A DNA stretch of 39,584 nt from JBDREC01 sp043820105 [NCBI: Pseudomonadota bacterium] (GTDB lineage: Bacteria > Bdellovibrionota_F > JAHFAK01): the NCBI GenBank assembly GCA_043820105.1, contig JBDREC010000096.1:1-39584 (forward strand), given 5' to 3'. Within the stretch, counting starts at the first letter, position 1. The number at the start of each line of letters is the position of its first letter. Under the pieces are notes generated by a model. That model was not told the origin of the DNA. It did no database searches and saw only the letters and a list, made by a program, of their open reading frames with translations. The translations under genes were made by a program, and so were the position numbers. Below, one piece after another: positions 25,739 through 31,553 of this stretch.

Positions 25739-27514
25739 ATGTCTGTAAACAAAGAATATGACGCCATAATTGGTGGTTCCGGTCTTTCAGGACTTACATC
25801 TGCCTATTATCTCAAAAAAATGAATCCCGAGTGGAAGATCCTAATCATCGAAAGAGCAGGAAGGCCAGGTGGTCTAACAGGCAACTGGTTTGATCATAGA
25901 GAAAATCCAATTGCTGAAAAGCTCAAGCTTCAAACACCAATGCATATGGTATTTCGCAATAAATATCCCAATTTAGTTAATCTTGTTACTGAAATTTCTG
26001 GTCGCCTTTCCCCCTTATATAAAGGATATGATATTATCACCAGTGATGGCACACGACACAAGCTGGAAATGAATGACTGGACAGCTAGAAACCTCCCGGC
26101 CCCTTTTCATGGTCTTGGTATGTTTATGAAACTAAAAATGCCCTTGCTGGCTAAATGGGATTTGATGAAGCTGGCTTTAGTTTCTTCTTATTGTGCTAAA
26201 GAATTGATGAATGGAAAACAAGAACCAAAGCTTATTCCCAACACCTTGAGCATGGAAAGCCTGGAAATACTCTTAAATGTTGGGCAGTACACCAGAGACT
26301 TTATTGAAACAGTTACTCCCAGCATCTTCAACCTCCATCCATGGTACACAGCTGCCCCGAGAATGGCTGCTGTTATAGCTGGCACTATGATGCTTGAACG
26401 CAACTCACTTCATTATCATGTTTTTGGAAAAAATTATAATGATGCATTTATTGATGATTTTGTAAGTAAGCTAAAAGAAATGGGACTTCATTTCAAGTTT
26501 TTCACAGAGATAAAAAAAATCCAAAGCAATGAAAATGGTTCTGAAGTTGAAAACATTTGGATAAACTCATTTGGTCCAGAAAACAAAGAAAGCACAAGAT
26601 ACATTTGCAATAATTGTGGAGCTGAAAACTACTGTCTTGATCGCGCCTTTTGTGCCCACTGTGGTCTTGATACAAGTCTTGATAAAATAAGAGACGGTCT
26701 TATAAAGTTTCCCCAGGGCAATGATGCGTGGAAGGATCCTGAAAAATCCGGATATGAAAACATAAAAACTCCCATATTAATTACTGCAATGTATCCACAT
26801 ATGATAGCCAGACTCATTCCAATAGATTCACCACTTAGAAGCCATCCATATGTTAGATCCTTCTTTTCATCAAGGGGAAACAGGACCCAGCTTTCTATAG
26901 CCAGAGTCTATTACAAAAAGCAGGTTACACAAGATCAAAGGTTTATTACTGGTACACATAATCATACATTGTGCTTCAATGGTTGCCAATCAGTTAGAAA
27001 TAACTTCGGCTTTGAAGACCTATATGTTCCTGAAGAAAAAGATGTTGTAGATGTATTAATGGATGTTGGAATTATACGAGATGCCCATTCCAGACAAAAT
27101 CATATAAAAAGAATAGTAAGAGATTTAAACAAGGTATATCCAGAAGCTGATCCTTCCTTAGTTGAACATGTTTCCTTTGCAAATATTTATCCCAATGCAC
27201 TTTATTTAAGTGATCAACCCTCAATCGCAGGACTTCATAGGATTTATAATACTCATAGAACTGGAGCTAAAAACTGGTATGTAGCAGGCTGCCATAGCGG
27301 CCTGATCGGGATTGGAATGGAATCAGCTGTTGAGTCGGCGATGTCAACTGTTAACTGTATCCAGGAAGATAATAGATCAAAAGAAAAAGTTAAAATCAAG
27401 CCATACAATATTTCAGCCGGAACCAAGTTAGCTGCCATAACTGGAAGCCTTTTATTGCGATGGAAATCAAGATTTCATAACATTAATCGACTATCAGGAA
27501 ACAGATACTCATAA
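25739..27514 (+). CDS. FAD-dependent oxidoreductase (phytoene desaturase/amine oxidase type) with inserted zinc ribbon
   Basis: 591 aa. An N-terminal dinucleotide-binding fold has 'AIIGGSGLSGLTSAYYL', then Glu in 'ILIIERAGRPGGLTG', as in phytoene desaturase-like flavoproteins. The C-terminus carries the second FAD-contacting block, 'NWYVAGCHSGLIGIGMESAVESAM'. Between them, residues 290-308 contain C290-x2-C293 and C305-x2-C308 (plus Cys299), a zinc-ribbon or rubredoxin-like insertion that I do not expect in this family. Such enzymes desaturate or oxidise isoprenoids, amines or similar substrates; the substrate here is unknown. It stands alone on the plus strand, converging with hutI. The C-terminal 40 residues are basic and may contact membrane. 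Confidence 0.82.
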   Translation: MSVNKEYDAIIGGSGLSGLTSAYYLKKMNPEWKILIIERAGRPGGLTGNWFDHRENPIAEKLKLQTPMHMVFRNKYPNLVNLVTEISGRLSPLYKGYDIITSDGTRHKLEMNDWTARNLPAPFHGLGMFMKLKMPLLAKWDLMKLALVSSYCAKELMNGKQEPKLIPNTLSMESLEILLNVGQYTRDFIETVTPSIFNLHPWYTAAPRMAAVIAGTMMLERNSLHYHVFGKNYNDAFIDDFVSKLKEMGLHFKFFTEIKKIQSNENGSEVENIWINSFGPENKESTRYICNNCGAENYCLDRAFCAHCGLDTSLDKIRDGLIKFPQGNDAWKDPEKSGYENIKTPILITAMYPHMIARLIPIDSPLRSHPYVRSFFSSRGNRTQLSIARVYYKKQVTQDQRFITGTHNHTLCFNGCQSVRNNFGFEDLYVPEEKDVVDVLMDVGIIRDAHSRQNHIKRIVRDLNKVYPEADPSLVEHVSFANIYPNALYLSDQPSIAGLHRIYNTHRTGAKNWYVAGCHSGLIGIGMESAVESAMSTVNCIQEDNRSKEKVKIKPYNISAGTKLAAITGSLLLRWKSRFHNINRLSGNRYS

Positions 27515-27532
27515 TTAGTATTACTAATTTTT
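27513..27532. terminator. AT-rich palindrome at convergent stops, candidate bidirectional terminator
   Basis: AATTAGTA-T-TACTAATT is a perfect 8-bp dyad (27513-27529) followed by T's. It covers the stop of the plus-strand oxidoreductase and of minus-strand hutI. The stem is AT-rich, so strength is uncertain. Confidence 0.4.
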
Positions 27533-28744
27533 ATATATTATTTCCCCACTTTTAATCACAATTTTCTCATGATTCGTAGCAAAGTGATAAATAAAATATT
27601 CATAACTTGGAATTTTCAACAATAATATATCAGCTTTTTTATCTATTTCTAATGATCCTGCTTGATCATCCATATCAAGTGCTTTTGCAGCATTAATTGT
27701 TATTGCCTTCATTACTTCATCTATAGTCATATTCATATTAAGAGCTGAAAGTGTTGCAATGAAAGGTAAGTTTTCAGTCATTGATGAACCAGGATTAAAG
27801 TCAGTAGCAATGGCTACATCCAATCCAAGATCTATCATGTCACGAGCATTAGCATAGTTTTTATCTTTTAAGAAGAAGCTGGCTCCAGGCAAAAGTACTG
27901 GGATTACTGATGCATCTTTCATTGCCAGCATTCCCTCAGACCCAACGTGATGTAGGTGTTCAGCTGAAACTGCATCTAGCTTTGCCGCAAGTTTAGCAGC
28001 ACCTATATCATAAAGCTGATCTGCATGGATTTTTGGTTTTAAGCCATTATCAAGTGCGGCTTTTAAGATTTTTTCCGATTCTTTAACAGAAAAAGCCACT
28101 TTATCGCAAAAAACATCGCAAAACTCGGCTAAGCCATCTTCTCTCACCGCTGGTAACATTTCATTAATAACAATATTAATGTATTGATCCTTATTTCCTC
28201 GATATTCGATTGGATAAGCATGAGCTCCAAGAAAGCTTGCTTTAATGTCTATTGGACATTCTTTTGCTAGCCTCCTAATAACTCTTAGTATTTTAAGTTC
28301 AGTTTCAGTATTAAGACCATAGCCAGATTTGATTTCAATAGTTGTAACACCATTTGAAATAACTGAAGCAATTCGCTTTTTTGCTAGGTCAAAAAGCTCA
28401 TCTTCTGATGCCTTACGAGTTGCATTGACTGTTGATAATATTCCACCCCCAGCTTCTAAAATTTCTTCATAAGATTTCCCAGCCAAGCGCATTGCAAACT
28501 CATTTTCACGAGTTCCAGCAAAAACAAGGTGTGTGTGACAATCAATAAGACCTGGTATAGCTACATATTCGAAAGCATCTATTTTATCTATGTTTTCTTG
28601 ATTCTTAATATCTTTTTCTATTTTCTTAATCTTTCCATCTTCAATTAAGATATCCACATTTTCAAGTAGGCCTAAAGGATGAGAATTGATTTCTTTTAGA
28701 GTTAGGCAGGATTTTATATTTTTTAGCAAGAGTGATTTTTTCAT
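27524..28744 (-). CDS. hutI: Imidazolonepropionase HutI
   Basis: 406 aa, standard length. It catalyses hydrolysis of 4-imidazolone-5-propanoate to N-formimino-L-glutamate, the third step of histidine degradation. It belongs to the amidohydrolase superfamily and shows the metal-binding 'DCHTH' (His70, His72), substrate-contacting 'GTRENEFAMRLAGKSYEEI' with 'GGGILSTV', 'KSGYGL', 'HADQL' (metal His), 'AEHLHHV', and the Asp in 'IATDFNPGS'. All expected blocks are intact. It is in the cytoplasm. Its product is used by the FTCD enzyme two genes upstream on the same strand; the Nif3-family gene sits between. hutH and hutU are not in the window. The ATG has AAGG-type ribosome site. Confidence 0.96.
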   Translation of the reverse strand: MKKSLLLKNIKSCLTLKEINSHPLGLLENVDILIEDGKIKKIEKDIKNQENIDKIDAFEYVAIPGLIDCHTHLVFAGTRENEFAMRLAGKSYEEILEAGGGILSTVNATRKASEDELFDLAKKRIASVISNGVTTIEIKSGYGLNTETELKILRVIRRLAKECPIDIKASFLGAHAYPIEYRGNKDQYINIVINEMLPAVREDGLAEFCDVFCDKVAFSVKESEKILKAALDNGLKPKIHADQLYDIGAAKLAAKLDAVSAEHLHHVGSEGMLAMKDASVIPVLLPGASFFLKDKNYANARDMIDLGLDVAIATDFNPGSSMTENLPFIATLSALNMNMTIDEVMKAITINAAKALDMDDQAGSLEIDKKADILLLKIPSYEYFIYHFATNHEKIVIKSGEIIYKN

Positions 28745-28763
28745 TTTAGCCTTTATTTTTTTT

Positions 28764-28793
28764 CGTTTACGTTTACGTGTACGAGCACGTTAA
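28764..28793. repeat. Short tandem array, 6-bp period (CGTTTA family)
   Basis: CGTTTA, CGTTTA, CGTGTA, CGAGCA, CGTTAA. It ends 19 bp before the hutI start codon (minus strand). The only hexamer-period member of the set. Confidence 0.75.
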
Positions 28794-28819
28794 AGATGAA
28801 TATCATTTTAAATCAAACA

Positions 28820-28854
28820 CGCTGTACGCTGTACGCCTTACGCTGTACGCTCTC
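28820..28854. repeat. Short tandem array, 7-bp period (CGCTGTA family)
   Basis: CGCTGTA, CGCTGTA, CGCCTTA, CGCTGTA, CGCTCTC. The last unit runs into the stop codon of the Nif3-family gene (28853-28855). Same family as 34244-34278 and, reverse-complemented, 31423-31457. Confidence 0.85.
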
Positions 28855-29617
28855 ATACATCATTCGGAATATCAACAAACTCAACATCGATATTAAATTT
28901 ATCTTTCAAACGCCTACCAAGAGCTATAACACCAACCTTCTCAGTATTGTAATGTCCTGCTGCAATAAAATTAACACCTACCTCTTTTGCCATATTCATA
29001 ATCGGCTCACCTACTTCGCCAGTAATAAATACATCAAGGTCATCTTTGGTAACTTGATAATAGATGTCTGAAGCACCGCCTGAAACAACAGCAATTTTAC
29101 TTATTTTTTCTTTTCCAAAATTATAAACTTTTAAGTTTGATTTATAATATGTTTTTATTTTTTCTTGAAATTCTTTAAAACATATTTCTTTTTTTAATTC
29201 GCCGATGCAACCAAGTTTTTTGCCTCTATAATCGCCAAATCCATTTAAAGCAACTGCACCCAGATCTTTTGCCGCCACAAAATTGTTGCCAACTTCTTCA
29301 TGCATATCAAGAGGAAGATGATAGGCAAACAAAGAGAGATTACTTTTTATTAAGGTTTCAATCCGAGTTTTTTTCCAGCCTTTGATAACTTTTATTTCAT
29401 TATCCCAAAGCATTCCATGATGAACAAGTATTGCATCTGCATCTTTTTCAATAGCTTTTTCAAAAAGCTCTAAAGAAGCTGAAACAGCAATAACAACTTT
29501 CTTTATCTCATCTTTACCTTCAACCTGTAGACCATTTGGAACATAGTCACGAATTTCATTTACTTTAAGATATTCGTTTAGATAACTTTCAAGATCTATT
29601 CTGTTGATTTTAGGCAT
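28853..29617 (-). CDS. Nif3-like dinuclear metal centre protein (YbgI/NIF3 family)
   Basis: 254 aa from the ATG at 29617, which has AGGAG 6 nt upstream; a longer frame from 29659 would translate the tandem array and is unlikely. Conserved blocks include 'VPNGLQVEG', 'ILVHHGMLW' (metal-binding His pair), 'YHLPLDMH' and C-terminal 'ITGEVGEP...AAGHYNTEKVG'. Nif3 proteins form toroidal hexamers with a two-metal site; the activity in bacteria is debated (a GTP cyclohydrolase-like fold without proven activity). It lies between ftcD and hutI, which may be a lineage-specific arrangement rather than a functional link. Confidence 0.92.
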   Translation of the reverse strand: MPKINRIDLESYLNEYLKVNEIRDYVPNGLQVEGKDEIKKVVIAVSASLELFEKAIEKDADAILVHHGMLWDNEIKVIKGWKKTRIETLIKSNLSLFAYHLPLDMHEEVGNNFVAAKDLGAVALNGFGDYRGKKLGCIGELKKEICFKEFQEKIKTYYKSNLKVYNFGKEKISKIAVVSGGASDIYYQVTKDDLDVFITGEVGEPIMNMAKEVGVNFIAAGHYNTEKVGVIALGRRLKDKFNIDVEFVDIPNDV

Positions 29618-29637
29618 TATTACTCCTGGTTTAATTT

Positions 29638-29669
29638 GGTCACCAGAGCACCAGAGCACTAGTCACCAG
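29638..29669. repeat. Short tandem array, about 8-bp period (GAGCACCA family)
   Basis: GGTCACCA, GAGCACCA, GAGCACTA, GTCACCAG. It ends 20 bp before the Nif3-family start codon (minus strand). Confidence 0.7.
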
Positions 29670-29687
29670 GTTTTGTATTTTAATCAC

Positions 29688-29715
29688 CAGCAACTAGCAA
29701 CCAGCAACCAGCAAC
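29688..29715. repeat. Short tandem array, 7-bp period (CAGCAAC family)
   Basis: CAGCAAC, TAGCAAC, CAGCAAC, CAGCAAC. It begins 15 bp beyond the stop of the ftcD gene (minus strand). Confidence 0.85.
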
Positions 29716-29730
29716 AAAATTTTTCGCTTA

Positions 29731-31404
29731 TTATAAGGAAGCAATTCTCTCCCGGGTCACCTTCTCAATTTCATCACAAGCACCACTAACCTTAGCCAAA
29801 ATCTCATCTGATTCACATCTCATTTTTTCAACATATTCCTTATTTTTGATTCCGGCTAAATTAATTAAAACATTATAATACGCACCTTTTGCACAAGCCA
29901 GAGCACATAATCCGGCCACTCCAGCATCTGATGCTGAATTAATATTTCCAACTTTAGCGATTTCTTTTACTGCATCTACAATTTCCAGGGTATCTTTTAG
30001 CACTGAAAATGGAACTTCTGTAGCTCCTTTTGTTGCATTTAATAAGGCTTCATCTTTTATTTGTTTTTCTAAATCAGTTGCAGAAGGCATGGAAAAGCAT
30101 TCCATAACCCTGGTAAATGCAAAGGTATCATCATCAATTGCTTTAAGCATTTTATCTTTAATGATTTGAAGAGGGGGGGCAATTTTTCTTAATGTTAAAG
30201 AGGCTTCTATATAACCTTTTTTTCCAATAGTTAAATTTGCAACCATTGCACCAAGGGCTGCTGAAAGCGAACCACAAAGTGCAGCTACAGATCCTCCACC
30301 AGGAGCTGGAGCATCTGTTGATAGTAAGTCAGCGAACTCATCAAGTTTCATGCTAACAAGAGGAGTTTCAGCCTTTATTTTATATTCAATGATTTTTTCA
30401 TTAATATTAAATGCAGAAATTTCACTTAAGCCTAGAGATTGAACAGCTGTTTCAATCACATCTTTTTCAGGAATAGCCCTTGATGCTTTTGCTTTTCTAA
30501 GATAATGCATTCCAGCTTGTATCATCGCGTCTTTTGGTATTAACCCAACGAGCTCACTTCCAGTAATTCTCACACCATTTTTATCTGCAATTTTACAAGC
30601 TTCATCATAAACTTTATGTATTGAAGATACTTTGTAATTTGTAAAATTAATTGATATTTGAGCTCTCTTATATTCATCAATATACCAACCAACAGCCTTA
30701 ACACATTTAAACTTTCCTGGCACCATTACATTTTCGCCAAAGTCATCTTTAACAAGTTTTCCTTTTTCATCTCTTTTAGCAAAACCTGCTTCTCTTAATT
30801 CATAGGCAATTTTATTAGCGAGTTTTGTGTTTTTTGTATTTAAATTTAAATTATATGCAATCAAGAATTCTCTAACGCCCATTGCTGTAGCCCCTGATTT
30901 TGCGTTAAATTCACAAGGTCCAAAGTCAGGTTTCCAATTTGGGTCTTTAAACTTTTCTGAAAGACCTTCGTATTCTCCTTTTCTAACAACAGCTAGATTT
31001 CGCCTGTCTTCTTTTTGAGCAGATAGTTCATAAAGATAGATTGGAATTCCAAGTTCTTCTCCAACTTTTTTCCCAACTCTTTTTGACAGCTCAATAGCAT
31101 CCTCAGTTGTCATGCCTGAAATTGGAACAAATGGGCAAACATCACAAGCTCCCATCCTAGCGTGAGCCCCAGTATGCTTTTTCATATCTATTACTTCAGA
31201 AGCCTTTTTAATGCAAGCAAACGCAGCTTCAGCCACAGCATCTGGAGATCCAACAAAAGTAACAACAGTTCTATTTGTATCCTTACCAGGATCAACATCA
31301 AGTAAAGTAACACCTTCGCAGGCTTCAATTTGATCAGTTATTTGCTTAATAATATTTAGGTCTCTACCTTCAGAAAAGTTAGGAACACATTCAACTAATT
31401 GCAT
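29731..31404 (-). CDS. ftcD: Formiminotransferase-cyclodeaminase (bifunctional FTCD)
   Basis: 557 aa, slightly longer than the usual about 540. Residues 1 to about 300 are glutamate formimidoyltransferase, with 'VECVPNFSEGRD' and the 'KHTGAHARMGACDVCPF' block containing the catalytic His. Residues about 345-557 are formimidoyl-THF cyclodeaminase, with 'STDAPAPGGGSVAALCGSL' and 'ASDAGVAGLCAL'. The enzyme moves the formimino group of formiminoglutamate to tetrahydrofolate, releasing glutamate, then cyclises it to methenyl-THF plus ammonia. It directly follows HutI in the pathway, whose gene is two genes downstream. A strong GGAGGT 5-6 nt upstream supports the start. It is cytoplasmic. No frameshift is seen. 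Confidence 0.95.
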   Translation of the reverse strand: MQLVECVPNFSEGRDLNIIKQITDQIEACEGVTLLDVDPGKDTNRTVVTFVGSPDAVAEAAFACIKKASEVIDMKKHTGAHARMGACDVCPFVPISGMTTEDAIELSKRVGKKVGEELGIPIYLYELSAQKEDRRNLAVVRKGEYEGLSEKFKDPNWKPDFGPCEFNAKSGATAMGVREFLIAYNLNLNTKNTKLANKIAYELREAGFAKRDEKGKLVKDDFGENVMVPGKFKCVKAVGWYIDEYKRAQISINFTNYKVSSIHKVYDEACKIADKNGVRITGSELVGLIPKDAMIQAGMHYLRKAKASRAIPEKDVIETAVQSLGLSEISAFNINEKIIEYKIKAETPLVSMKLDEFADLLSTDAPAPGGGSVAALCGSLSAALGAMVANLTIGKKGYIEASLTLRKIAPPLQIIKDKMLKAIDDDTFAFTRVMECFSMPSATDLEKQIKDEALLNATKGATEVPFSVLKDTLEIVDAVKEIAKVGNINSASDAGVAGLCALACAKGAYYNVLINLAGIKNKEYVEKMRCESDEILAKVSGACDEIEKVTRERIASL

Positions 31405-31422
31405 TTTTACCTCCAGAGAATT

Positions 31423-31457
31423 GCGTACAGCGTACAGCTTATAGCGTACAGAATACG
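31423..31457. repeat. Short tandem array, 7-bp period (GCGTACA family)
   Basis: GCGTACA, GCGTACA, GCTTATA, GCGTACA, GAATACG. It ends 18 bp before the ftcD start codon (minus strand). It is the reverse complement of the CGCTGTA family at 28820 and 34244. Confidence 0.85.
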
Positions 31458-31518
31458 GCGTTTAAATACTAAGAATATCTATTGATAAATCATAAATTAG
31501 TCAAGTCCTGTTCACTTC

Positions 31519-31553
31519 CTACAAACTACAAGCTACCAGCTACAAGCTAAAAA
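31519..31553. repeat. Short tandem array, 7-bp period (CTACAAG family)
   Basis: CTACAAA, CTACAAG, CTACCAG, CTACAAG, CTAAAAA. The last unit supplies the stop codon (31547-31549) of the Omp85-fusion gene. Same family as 25101-25135. Confidence 0.85.
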
